From Scedosporium boydii (taxonomy: Eukaryota > Ascomycota > Sordariomycetes > Microascales > Microascaceae): a stretch of DNA of 45,926 nucleotides. The notes beneath the pieces were generated by a model. That model worked only from the letters and a program-made list of their open reading frames with translations, was not told where the DNA came from and made no database searches. A program made the position numbers and the translations under genes. How positions within the stretch are numbered: the first letter of the stretch is position 1; each line of letters begins with the position of its first letter. Shown in pieces: positions 22,197 through 33,287 of the stretch. The DNA is taken from assembly GCA_002221725.1 (NCBI GenBank), contig NJFT01000285.1:1-45926 (forward strand), in the 5' to 3' direction.

Positions 22197-25100
22197 TTAT
22201 CCATCGGACGAGTCTGACCCCATCTCCAATAGAAAGTCGCAAAGTGAAGCGCCATTGTCCCACCACTTTAACTTCGGGCCATATAACTTAGCCTTGCGCG
22301 CCTTCTCTTCTTCCTCCTCTTCTTCTTCTTCTAAAATGACGCCAATTTCTCTCGGCGACTGTTTCTCTTCGGCGCTCAAAGGCTCCGACCGTTTCCCCTC
22401 GACCTCCTCCATTCTAGTCGTCCAGTATCCTCGACAAAATTCGTCGATGCCAACGTTTTGTTTTCGATATTCTTGTTCGAACTCTTGCACCAATACATCC
22501 AGTTCGTCGAGGAGGTCACCCATCTCGTCCATTATCTCCTCGCACTCTTGTCTCCGCGCCAACTCTAACTGTTCGGCTTCCTTTCTCGACAATTTTTCGA
22601 CATTTTTTATTAGCAGGTGTTCATGTTCGTAGAAAGGCCAATAAATGTGACAAGTATGACGCATGCCCAACTCCTGCATTGTAATAAACCGAAAGAGGCA
22701 ACTCTGCAACTCTTGTGATGATGAGAGAGTATCCACTGCTGCCGAAAGCCATTGAGCTGTTCCCACGGCGTAGAGAATGAACTGTTCATTCTCTCCCTCT
22801 AGTCGCGCGTAATACCAGAGCGACGCGAACAAGGCGTTGAACGTTGAGTAGTTTCTGTTCACGCTACATGGGCATGGAATGCGAGCCACTTCTTTGCTAC
22901 TGAGTACGACTGAGCAAAGTTGGACCATTATCTCGTTCAAAGCCCAGTCCTTCTCCGCCCAACGGTCATTTTCGTCAGTAGCCCACCAGCTGTATTCGGG
23001 AGTAGCCCACAGCCCGAGTTCTCTCGCGGCGTCATAAACTGGAGGCAGGCCGAGCAGAGAGAACACGTCGGCCTTGGGGCCTTCTTTAGCGCGCCGTAGG
23101 TAGTAATAAGCGCGATCCTCCGAGGGCGGCCGATTCCATCGGGTGCGAGTGATGCACATGACCTCCGCTGAGTTCTCTGCGTCGAGTTGCCTGAATCCCA
23201 GGTCCCAGGCCAGGTCTATCATCTGGCGGGTCGAAAGAGAGTCATAAAGCTGGAAAGAACTTGTATTATCCTCAATGGGCCGAGGGGGGCGTCTGGTACC
23301 TGCATTCGATTTCCTACCATCCTCACTAACAAGTCCCTGATAGGCGGGTCGACACATCCATCAGCGCGAAATCGAATCCATTCAAGGTCCTCGCGCGGGA
23401 GGACAACCTCTGCGAGAGCTTGCAACCTTTGAATCCTGTTCTTCAGATGTTCCAGATAGAGAATTCTCACCCTAAAGGAACATGATGTAAGGAGATTGTC
23501 AAAGTTCCGATCCACTGGCACTCTGCAATCAGCAGTCAGGAACTGTTGGTTGCAAGCACAGCAGTCGCAACCGTTGCATAGAGTCCACGGGTCTTTTGCT
23601 TTGCAAAGTCTCCCACTCAGAAACAGTGCGTATATGAGTGGTCCAAAGCCATTGAGGTCCGGGGACGTTTAGAAGTGTATGCACCTCCTTGGAAGATAAC
23701 AGAAGCTGTAGCCCCTGGGGCCAAGTGCTGGAGAGATGGAGAATTGTTTCGCCATTTGGGCCTCGTTCTGAGAGGAGTGATGGTAGGGCTTTGCTCCTAA
23801 GGAGCGCCCTCACCTCGGGTTCTGATTTCCGTAGTACTGCCATACCGAGAGTTGGACACGATGGCAAGAAACTAGCTGGAACCTACATTGTAAATACTCG
23901 TCTTTCGTAATTCGCGGCAGGGGATCGGTAACGTCCATACCTTCCGCGATGTCAACTCGCCTTGAGAGAAATTCCACAAACACAGCCACTCCTCTCGAAT
24001 AAATTTGACGTGCATTGCTATAGCACGGGATAAGAAAAGGAGTATCCGGAATGATATCGTCCAGTAAGCCATATACCTGGGCGACATCCTGAGTGCGGGT
24101 TAGTCTAACTTGGCCTAGGACGGTGCCGCTCCTTTTTATCATGCACGAGGTTGAACTTGCGGAGTGGCCAGAGAAGAAGCTAGCTGCGTTCAAATCTACG
24201 CCTGCCTCATACAAGTATTGGAGAAGAGATTGAAGGGCTACTAGTGTATTGCCGATATAACTCGCGTCCCCGAAGAAACCGCCATACAAATTCTTGGTCA
24301 TATTAGTTGATATCAGCGATAAGGTATTGAACAAGCCAAATTTACCTGTATAATCTTATGGGCGATATTGCATCCATTCTCGTCGATGTCTGTCAGAGAG
24401 GCCATCTGCGACAGGTAGATATTATGAAGCTTGCATCTCATACTGTTCAATACTTCAACGTTGCCAAAGGTGTGAGTGTAATGCCGCTCTAGAGACTGAC
24501 AGGTCCGTTCTACTAGTTGAAAGGCTGGGCTATCTTCGGGTCCGAACGGTTCGGCAAACACGCAAATTCGGTGCAATCGTGTAGTGGCTTGCTGGTTTCA
24601 AGATAATTTTTAAGGACAAGCATATAAGCCGGGAGAGAGCCAATGTGAGCCCCGTGAGCTGGAGCTCTCGGGTCGTGGACTGTTGCACCCCCAGGCTATA
24701 TAACGCACACCCAGGGCGGTGACGCCCCGAGATGTCTTCTCGCCAAACATACGTAAATGGTCCAATAGGCCTTGCCTCTTGCCGGACCACTCCATAAGAT
24801 TTCTTCTGAAATTTCCTGCAAGAACATTCCGGAATCTCCGAGCCGTTTCCGTGAAAATGTGCGCCGGACACGTGGTATGTGGTAAGCGGATCATCAACCT
24901 TGCTGGATATCTGTCGGCCAACAACTAGGGAAGTCTCAGAGCCTGCATTCTCGATCAACTCGGGAGATGTTTGTAAACTTTGAACGGCCGAAAGCTGTTT
25001 ATGCCCGCCAGGGACCCGAGACCGCGTGATGATTGGAGAGCACCTCTTACCACTTTGGCCATTTGCATTGACTGCTCGATGAGTCGAAAAGCTACCTCGT

Positions 25101-25824
25101 CTAACATCCTGTCGTTCTGAGTAGAAATAGCGCTCTGTGCGGAGTTCACCATCTCTTCAATATGAGCCGGCAGCCCATCTAGCCTCCTGTCTAACCGTAA
25201 CGCGACAGATGAGAGAGACCCGACATCGCGCTCGATTTTCCCAAGGGATTGATTTGTGGAGAGTGACGCGTCAGAGGCAGAGAGAGTGAACTTCTCTATA
25301 CTTTCGGAGACACTCGCCTCGACACTCCTACGGGCATGTTAGGCTCGAAACAAGGGAAACGAGAGCGGGAGACGGACAAGGTCAGGACTTGCAAAGCAAG
25401 GCAAAGAGTGGTGGTCGTGCGTGCTAACTGATCCTCCACTCGGACTAAATCCTGTCGTTTAAAGGGATAGACGATGCTCGATTTGAGCTCCCTCCATTTA
25501 TTTTTTGCATGATTAGGGCGAGGAGTCGGTTCGTCTGAGTCGGTTTAGAATGCCGTTGAGTGTCTTCAGTTGATCTCCGCAGAGTCCGACGCACGACTCT
25601 ACGGCGGAATTCGCAGTTTGCGCATTTTCACCGCCCAGCTTCTGTTGACACTGCTGGATATTCACGAGTATCAGTTGCAGAGAGTCTAGTTGACGAGAAG
25701 CCGATGAGATCTCGGCCCCTTGACCCTTGATGTCGTCCAGGTACCTGTTGATACCGTAACATATCGTCAGGCCTAGGCTGACGATGCCAGCGACACCGTT
25801 AGCAATAGAGAATGCATCGGCCAT
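22197..25824 (-). pseudogene. STAND N-terminal domain / ankyrin-like protein with three +1 frameshifts
   Basis: Six exons on the minus strand, with introns 25377-25328, 25050-24995, 24345-24293, 23886-23837 and 23299-23250, code for a protein of roughly 1,000 residues. The N-terminus (MADAFSIANGVAGIVSLGLT, helical, then WRELKSSIVYPFK) matches the fungal STAND N-terminal domain (PF17111 type). A middle region (PELIENAGSETSLVVGR, DPLTTYHVSG, GCALYSLG, SPAFQL) is typical of this family, then ankyrin-like repeats (GPNGETILHLSS, LNGFGPLIYAL) and a C-terminal coiled acidic region (EEIMDEMGDLLDELDVL, nine-residue Glu run). No NACHT domain is seen. The reading is broken at 25516-25518, 24538-24540 and 23661-23664: in each case one C too many in a CCC or CCCC run (minus strand). 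Otherwise the frames stay open. Such genes relate to fungal NLR-like recognition proteins. Sequencing error is the main alternative to a young pseudogene. The intron 1 donor is the weak GTCCGT. Confidence 0.8.
22302..22332. repeat. TTC/TCC microsatellite coding for a Glu run
   Basis: Imperfect TTC/TCC triplets; on the minus strand they code for consecutive Glu residues near the C-terminus of the ankyrin-like gene. Confidence 0.85.
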
Positions 25825-26414
25825 ATCGTTTCATCATCGAGGCTTGAAAGTGTTAGTATTACACAGCGGGAGTGGCGATGGGACGATGAGAACAGAACGT
25901 CATGAGGGGGAAGGGGGCGCAGCCTTCCTCTGGTTTCAACGGAGATGCCTAATCTGCAGCCCCTGCACCAATGATTGGATGTCGGGGAGAAACGCACGAT
26001 CGGGTACTTGTGTTACAGCGAAGCGCCGCCACAGGGCAAGTCCCGAGTAAGAACGCAGTGTTCATACATGGGTCTTCACCTCTAATTGGCCGAAACCAAT
26101 CTTCCAGAGCTTCGAGACGCAGCAATAGTAGGCGACGGCATTTTACCTGCAACATAACGATCTCTCCACGGAAATGATCATGGGTGTGCGATAATTTTCG
26201 AGGTTTCGACTTTCCAGGCGACGGGCTCGGAAGTCGGGCTGACATTGGTCGAATCCTTCATTCCTTCGCCTGGCTCTTCGGAATTCGGACTGGATGGGAG
26301 AATAGGATATATTGAGCTCAAGTTTGTCAAGACTAGCAAAGGAGCCGACGAAAAATATGTAGTCATTTGATTTCTTTCTTCATATTTGGAGCGTCATCTA
26401 CTTCTCTTCCTTCC
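25825..26414. other. Intergenic between STAND/ankyrin-like and TUDOR genes
   Basis: No supported frame. It holds the 5' region of the minus-strand ankyrin-like gene and the 3' flank of the TUDOR gene. Confidence 0.55.
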
Positions 26415-26741
26415 TCAGCCTTTCTTATCATCCTCTTTATCACTATTCTGGACATGTTCTAGTGTCCTGGGGCTGTGAGCGACCCTGTGTCCATGCTGGT
26501 CCGTAAACAAAATCTACCACGATCAATCACGTCAGACGCCTTTCTCCCCAAAGACTACTGTAGGCCGTTAGGTAGCGAACATCACCTTGGGCGGCAACCT
26601 CAAACCCTCTTGCCGGGCTTCCTCCTCAGTATAGATGATCTTCTCCACAATCCCTTCATGGGATCCTCCGCGATACCATGTCCAAACACGGTCACCCTCA
26701 TGGATTGGGATCTCGTTTCTGTCCCTAGTGTCAACGGGCAT
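26415..26741 (-). CDS. Hva1 TUDOR domain (hypervirulence-associated) protein, two exons
   Basis: A small gene made of exons too short to stand out: 26741-26586 (52 codons) and 26513-26415 (33 codons with stop), with a 72-nt GTGATG/GGTAG intron joined in phase 0, giving 84 aa. Nearly the whole protein is one domain: IHEGDRVWTWYRGGSHEG (residues 13-30), VEKIIYTEEEARQEGL, PPK, then across the junction ILFTDQHGHRVAHSPRTLEH. The pattern EGD-V-RGG-HEG-VE-I-T-EEA and FTDQHGHRVAH-P-TLE is diagnostic of the Hva1_TUDOR/DUF2945 family (PF11160), small SH3-like domains in fungi and bacteria. Despite the family name, no molecular function is established. It ends in an acidic/basic tail (DKEDDKKG). The exact continuity of the motif across the intron is the strongest evidence. 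Confidence 0.88.
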
Positions 26742-27687
26742 AATCTTAAGTGGGCTAGTAGAATTAATAGATGGTCAATTAGATAGTTGAGACTAGGTGG
26801 TTATGACCTTAAGTTTGTTCTTGCCCGATCACGGGTGCCTTATATTGGTATGTATTGGATGTATCGTCATGACCTTGTAATCTTGTGTCAATCAATTGCT
26901 TCACATCTGCGTCAAAGTACGAAGAATGTTACTGACATGATGTCATCAACGAAGAGAGCAGCGTACGAAGTATTTTTTGACTCTGCTATCTCATTTCCGC
27001 CTGGTGAGCAGAGGCGTTACTTGCCATTGTCCTCAGCCACAAACTTGCATGGCCGAACTCGCACTCCCCAAATACCAAATACCCACGGGGAAACTTAGGC
27101 TTGCTTATTGATATTGGGGGGTCGTAGATCTCTGCCCTCAGTGCCATTGATTCTCAAGGTCCAGTCTTAGCCGTCAGGTAGTTGTGCTGAGGAAGACATG
27201 TCGAGAAGACGCCACCATGTAAATGAACTCTTCAATGGACGTTAAACGTTGTCCGAAAATAGGATTTTGGACCTATTCCGCAGACACAAACACGGCCCCT
27301 GTCGATGCCCAGATGTTGCCCAGGTGGCGGGATATCTTCGAATAAATCTTTTCCTACGGACTCGCGCGGTTCGAAGTCCAACCAGAGCAGCGCAGTTGAT
27401 CTTTTTCGCATTTTCCCCTTGGTTCCTTGCTCCTCTTCCTGCCGCGAAGACAACCACCGTTATTTATTAACGAAAAGCAATTTAGTCAGATTGGCCAAAC
27501 CATGGTCGCATCTTCAAAGTGAACTTCCCCCCAGAGGTGGAAACTCGACCGCCTTCCTCTGACAATTTGGTCCCCATTTGTCTCCTGAAGTAGCGGAACT
27601 AGATAACAACAATGAACGTTGCAACAATTTCAATAACCGTACATACTTATCGACTCCTTATATCTCCATCCCATCCTCGTCGGCTAT
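26742..27687. other. Intergenic, nothing supported
   Basis: Short frames only. A tRNA-like GGTTCGA at 27368 lacks a pairing T-stem. It includes the promoter of the TUDOR gene and the 3' flank of the LEA-like gene. Confidence 0.55.
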
Positions 27688-30290
27688 CTATTTCTTGCCA
27701 CTCTGTTTCTTCCCAGTAAGAGCATCCACAACACTCCCAACACCGAGTCCTTTGAGCACATTCGAGATGCCTAAACCACCAAGAATGTTGTTCACCAACC
27801 CACCAAGGCCGATACCGCCGAGAAGGCGTCCCACTAGCTCAAGAACGCCGTTGAGGAGCAAGCCGACGGCAGCAATGATTTGGAAGAGAGGCTCCGTGAG
27901 GAGGCCCCAGAGCGGGTTAAGTTCCTTCTTGGCGTGAGGCATGTCTTCGATCTTGCGCTTAGCGCTGTCGATGCACTCAGTGACGGTGCCCGTAAGCTGC
28001 GACACAAATTAGTACAATATACAAAAGAACACTTTACTCTGTGTTGACTCGTTGAAACGTACCTCTTTGAGAACCTCGGCAAGGTGGAACTCTTCAGGAG
28101 TGGCCTCGCGCGTGGCGGTCTTGTGCTTAGCATTGGCTTGAATATGGCCATCGGGATCCAATCCAACAACAATACCATGGGCTTCCCGCAGAATGTTACT
28201 GCCCTCCTCGATCAAGGGCCTAACCTCTCTCACAAGGCCCTCTTCGTCCCGCTCGTCCTCCGGAGTCCGTTCCGCCTTTTCAATCTTTTGCGTAATCATT
28301 TTACAGATGGGTCGGATCTTGTCCAGACACTGCGTAAGGCAAGCCGCCATCTGCTTTGCGAGTTCTTTGTCCTTTTCGGCCTGCTCACGCTTCTCCTTTT
28401 CCTCTGCAGTCTCGGTCTCCGGGGGGATGTCGGCGAGGAGTAACGCATGGCCGATTGTGTTACCCTTGCTGTCGATCACGTCTCCATCGCTATCAATTTC
28501 CTTACCGAAGCAGATGCCCAGATCACCAGAGGTGAGCTTGCCGATGATGTTCCCGTCGGCGTCAACGACATTTCCCTCGCGGTTGATCTTGCGGCCCTCG
28601 AGCGGGTTTTTGGCCTTTTCGGGCTCCTCCCAGCGCTCGGCTTTACCCAGTGTGTTACCGTTCTTATCCAGAACGTCGCCGTCCTCGTCAACAGGTCGAC
28701 CAAAGAGAGCCTTTGGATCTCCATCTATGAGACGGCCGACAATCTCGCCACCTGGAGTGACAATCTTTCCGCCTTTGCCCACGGTGCACCCAACGAGTTC
28801 AGCGAAGGGGCCCTCCTTCAGGCCTTCTCGCTCGCTCTCGGGGACGATCTCAGCTTTGCCGATAACCTCGCCGGACTCGCTCATGACATTACCATCCTTG
28901 TCACACATACGTCCCGCAAGCTTCTTGGCCTCGCCCTCGACAAGATGGCCGAAGATGGCACCGCTGGCGTCGACAATATTTCCAAGCTTGTTGACTCGCT
29001 TTCCAGCGAGGATAGATCGATCGACGACTTCCTCGAGCTCCTCTTCCTCTTCCCACCTCTCGGCTTTTCCAATGACGTTTCCAGCTCGGTCGAGAATATC
29101 CCCGTCCTCATCAACCACCTTGCCCTTCAATTTCTTCACATCCCCCTCAATCACGCGACCGATAACGGCACCGTCAAAGGTAATATTACCATTAGGCTCC
29201 ACAACGGCGTCGGGGAACTCCTCAAATGGAGCAGGCTCTTTGAGTTCATCAGGAAGAGCGGGTTCGGCCTTTCCGATCACTTTGCCTGAGTCATTCCAAA
29301 TCTCTCCGTTCTCGTCAACTGTTCGGCCGAAAAGTTTCTTAATGGTACCTTCGGTGACGTGGCCGATGATGTGCCCGTTTTCGTCGACGACATTACCGGC
29401 TTTGTTGACCTTTCCGCCCTTTAGGACCGTGGGGTCGACGGGTTCAGCCTCAGGTTGAGCTTCCGCGTCGGCTTCGGTGTCGGCCTCGGGTTCAGCCCCG
29501 GGCTCCAGCTCCGCCTCTGGCTCAGGCTCGGGCTCTGGCATTTCCTCAGCGGCAGTGAGTGAGGCAACCTCCGGTCCCTCCTCCGCCTCCATAGTCTTTT
29601 TCTCGTCGAGCCCAGAGGTGGGCTCCTTCGCCGTTTCAGAGGAGCGAGTGGGAGACTTCTCAAAAGTCTCGGCGGGGGGAGAAACCGTGGTGTCAAACTC
29701 ATTATAAACGCCGGCGAGCTTGTCTTCCGACGGCCCAGACTTGAACTTGGTAGGTCCGTCTGATGCTTCGGTCTGGGCTTCTTGACTCTTGCCAAGTGTC
29801 TCCGGCTCGCTTTCAGCAAACTTTACGCACTTCGAATCCGGTGAAACGATGTCCTTAGTATCTGAAATCTTCGCCTTAGTATCGGGCTTCGCCGCTGGGG
29901 CATTCGTTTTCCCAGTTGCCGATTCTGCCGTTTCACCATCTTCAGGATTCTCGTCTTTCCGCAGCTTCTCTGGATAGGGTTCCGCCTTGCCGATAACGTT
30001 ACCACCAGGACTGAGGATGTCTCCTGTAGCGGAAACGACGCTGCCAACGAGGTTCGAAGAACCTTCAATCACCTTGGCAATGGCTTTTCCAGATGCATCG
30101 AGTACTTTCCCACTCTCACCGACAATGCCGACGGCGAGTTGGCGGTCTTTTGCTTCTAAGTGGAGAAATATCAGCACATATTCGGATACGATTAGATGTG
30201 GACAATCTTACCTTCGGCGGCGGCCGGGGACACACTTACATCCTTGGTCCAGCCACCCGGGATGTCGAGGCGTAGCTTTGAATTTAACAT
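27688..30290 (-). CDS. DUF3659/LEA-like repeat protein
   Basis: Three exons (30290-30212, 30155-28063, 27996-27688; introns 56 and 66 nt) give 826 aa. After a short N-terminus (MLNSKLRLDIPGGWTKD) comes one repeat, then a long disordered acidic region with a PEPEPEPEAELEPG-type tract, then five more repeats. Each copy is about 60 residues, of the form G-x-VN-x-x-GN-VVD-x-x-G-x-IIG-x-x-x-EG, then KKL-GR-VDE-GD, ending GNVIGKAE. These match DUF3659 (PF12396). A charged linker and a helical region (CLTQCLDKIRPICKM) follow, then a hydrophobic glycine-rich C-terminus (LLNGVLELVGRLLGGIGLGG, NNILGGLGISNVLKGLGVG) as in DUF6987-type ends. Such proteins are annotated as LEA domain proteins in filamentous fungi; a desiccation or stress-protective role is by analogy. 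Opposite-strand frames of up to 421 codons inside it are shadows of its biased codons. The gene has no signal peptide. Confidence 0.92.
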
Positions 30291-31534
30291 ATTGGTGATT
30301 CTGTGAAAAAGAGTAGGTTTCTGCTACGGGTCGCTTGGAGACAAAATGACAAAATTCCGTAGCAGCGAGCAATCCTCAATTTTTTTTTCTAATGACAACG
30401 TCCTTTCTTATAGTAGATCCCTTGATATTCAATACGTCTAGACCTTACGTCAACCCTCCGTCGAGCCTAGGCCAGCTCCTTGACCCAGAAGTGCATCGTT
30501 CATCGTCATAGACAACAACACAGCAGCACCCGATCGATATCTCTAGGCCGATGACGCAACCTCTAGACCCCAGCAGCGGCCTTATGAAGATGGTGTCGGG
30601 ATTCTGACGTCTACGAGGCGAAGGAGGCGACGTGAGCCACTTCAGGTCCCTTCCCCGCCAAGGATGTAGATTTCAAAACATATAAGAAGCTTAATCTACC
30701 GTATGCAACAGCTCAATTGGGGGCAAGATGGAATATGGCCGATTTGTTTCGACGTCCGTATTCGAATTTGTTCGTAGGGCGCTTGTTTCAGGAGGAGGGG
30801 CGCGTCATCGATGCGTTAATCTCAGGATGGATTGACGTATTGTGGCGATTGCCTGTGTGGCCAGGATTGACATTTGACGTCTCATTTCGCTCTTGACCAG
30901 CAACTGGTAGGAGGGATGATGGCGAATGTGGCAAAAACATCATCATGCTTCCATGGGTGGCGGAGGCAGCTCGATCGAATCTCGGGTAATTTCTCAATCA
31001 TAGCTAACTAGACGTACCAGACGGTGAATCTCCAAAACACTCGCTGCCGAGCGGAGATTGTGGAAGTTACATCAGTCCCTTGGGGCCTAATATCCGGCGC
31101 CTCTGCGTGGGGGTAGTTCAAGTGCACAGAAGAGAAATGGCTAACTAATACTTCGTATCCTGCAATAAGTTAGATCTTCTGCCCGTTACTTCATGCTCCT
31201 CCTTTCGGGAATTCACTTTGCAACTCTTCGATTTCTGCCAAGCTCACTGCTTCGTCTATTAATTCTCATCGCATCATCTCTTCTAAGAGCATCACTAGCC
31301 CCAAACTGATTAACGACGTCTTTCGTAATGATCATGGTGAGCGAAAAGGCGCTGCGGCCGTTACTCTTTCCAACAGCAGAGCCGTCGAACCGAAGTTGAG
31401 GTAGACTAGGTGAAAATTATAAATAGGACTGAGGCAACAAAACAAATGTGTCTTCTCTCCTAACCCTCAATCAAATCACAGCACCAGTTCTAAACTGTAA
31501 ACCTCCCACCCCATACTAGTTATACGAAGCTTGC
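30291..31534. other. Intergenic, nothing supported
   Basis: The LEA-like promoter side. A CACAG site just before the start ATG could end a 5' UTR intron. No frame longer than 70 codons has any resemblance to a family. Otherwise I see nothing. Confidence 0.6.
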
Positions 31535-32335
31535 CTACTCGACATCAGGGCCCTCTTCCCCCGGATAACGCTCCTTCAATGCTTTGTGCACGGCCTTTAG
31601 GCACTCTCGCTTCCGATACCGGCCCAGGTCCGGCCAGCCGTGTTCGCGATAGATGCCCTGAACCAATTCAAGCATCCCATCATCGCCTTTGGTTGCATCC
31701 TTTACCGTCTGTGAACTAATAGGGACGTAGTTGAGCTCTCGAAACTGGCCCTTCAGAAGCTCGAAGAAATCCGGGATGGACCAAGCCCGCGAATCCCCGC
31801 GCCACCCAGCCTGCTCCTCATCACCCTCTAGGTAGTCGTAGGGATCATCAAACACTGGCTCTCGCGATGGGTTGAACTTGATCTCATCGGGGCACTGATA
31901 CCAGAGGATGATGCCAAGTTTCGTATCGACGAGGAAGAGCTCGGCACCATCGCCGTTCGTTAGGCTGAAAACATGTGGGGGTAGGATCTCACAGAGCTCG
32001 TCACCTTCTGTGACTAGCCGGAGATCGTCGTAGTCCTCTTGGCCATCAGCAACAAGACTTGCAAGGGCCGGCCAGTCGGCGAAGTGGGTCCTCGGGGAAC
32101 CCTCAGGGTCATTGTCGTCGAATTCACGGCGTATGTAGGGGAGGTGGCGCAGAAGTTCAAGAACTTCGCTCGTCTTATCCATATCCCGCAGGGCATCGAT
32201 GGCAGGCCAACCGCCGGGAGGAGCCTCGGCAACGACGGACTCGTCGAGGTACATTTTCGTCAGGAATTGGTAATAGTCGCGGACGGCGGCGACGCACGCC
32301 TGGCGTGAGTATCGAATGTCACAAAGCTCAGGCAT
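31535..32335 (-). CDS. Conserved fungal protein of unknown function (possibly SMI1/KNR4-related)
   Basis: An intronless 266-aa frame with a clear ATG at 32335. It is hydrophilic and acidic, with no signal peptide or membrane segment. Phrases such as CVAAVRDYYQFLTKMYLDE, PPGGWPAI, LLRHLPYIRRE, FADWPALASL and ILPPHVFSLTNGDG followed by FLVDTKLGIILWYQCPDE look like a common ascomycete family that I know only as hypothetical. The stretch LPPHVFSLTNGDGAELFLVDTKLGIILW resembles the substrate-facing strand pattern of SMI1/KNR4/SUKH-type folds, but I cannot confirm that. A GAA/TTC microsatellite lies in the 5' leader. The codon pattern is coherent throughout, so the coding call is firm and the function is not. 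Confidence 0.82.
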   Translation of the reverse strand: MPELCDIRYSRQACVAAVRDYYQFLTKMYLDESVVAEAPPGGWPAIDALRDMDKTSEVLELLRHLPYIRREFDDNDPEGSPRTHFADWPALASLVADGQEDYDDLRLVTEGDELCEILPPHVFSLTNGDGAELFLVDTKLGIILWYQCPDEIKFNPSREPVFDDPYDYLEGDEEQAGWRGDSRAWSIPDFFELLKGQFRELNYVPISSQTVKDATKGDDGMLELVQGIYREHGWPDLGRYRKRECLKAVHKALKERYPGEEGPDVE

Positions 32336-33287
32336 TTTCTGTTGGTTCTTTCGGCTCCGCGGATTCTATCGGTTTCGTGGTGATAGAAGAAGAAGAAGAA
32401 GAAGAAGAGCATGGGAGAATGGAGTAGTAAAATTGAGGGGGTCTTACGGACGGGGCTCATCTCGTCCCATTTCGGGATGACCCCGGTTGCTCATCTCGAC
32501 AGTATGCAGGGGGACCATACGTGGCGGCAAAGAATGAAAGCTGATTGCTTGAAAAATGGTGACCGTGGTTGGAAGTGGGACGCTAAGACTTTTTCTTTCG
32601 TGACACTTTGATCCGTTTACGATACTATACGATACATGCATGATGCGGGAGCTCTGTTCACTCTCGAGATATACCTCGGCATATGGATCAAGCCAGTGTA
32701 ACCTCAGCCACATCCTCTCGTGTGTAACCACTAGACAAGAAAGTGCTCATCAGGCGGTGCCAGTTGGATGTCTCCTTGACGGCATCGACTATTTGATTAC
32801 AAGCTAGCTTTTATTAGTAGTTGACGACCAATGGCTTGGAGGGATAGTTTCGTGTATAAATATTGAAGAGACATTACTGCCCACATTTTAAAGTAAAGCC
32901 TCAGCATAAAGTTCGAACTGAGATGCGACACTTCTCTTCAACAAACCCAACAGGGCGAGCAAACCTCTCCGCAGGGAAATGGAGGATTGTTGAGCTAGCC
33001 AAAGATTGAACTAATTTCCGTAGATTTCCAATTTTGCCGCCTTGAAAAGTCGATACTCCGAAACTCATCATCCACTCATGATCGTGGATGGGGAGGTGGA
33101 TGTGCTTAATATTTTGTGGGAGGGATCTTCTCTTCCCATATCCTGAGGCTCTTGGTTATTGGCTAGAGACGGTCGCTCTTGACTCCGCCACAATCTGCAT
33201 GAGTCGATCAGTGAATCCTCTCCTTTCATCTTTCCTGGACGCCGAGAATACTCCCGCTCACCTCAATCGTCGATGTCCTCCGATTAA
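32336..33287. other. Divergent intergenic region
   Basis: Shared upstream region of the minus-strand 266-aa gene and the plus-strand F-box-like gene. Apart from the microsatellite at 32386-32408 I see no supported feature. Confidence 0.6.
32386..32408. repeat. (GAA)n microsatellite in a 5' leader
   Basis: Seven and two-thirds perfect GAA units, about 50 nt upstream of the ATG at 32335; on the transcribed strand this is a TTC pyrimidine tract. Confidence 0.9.

Noticed and set aside
27360..27390. tRNA-like GGTTCGA box
   Set aside because: Flanks do not form a T-stem and no matching A box or acceptor stem was found; other TTCGA sites in the window also fail.
28193..29458. 421-codon plus-strand open frame, and a 280-codon one inside it, opposite the LEA-like gene
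   Set aside because: They lie wholly antisense to a well-supported repeat gene, have Ser/Pro/Leu-rich low-complexity content, no family resemblance, and arise from the periodic codons of the repeats.
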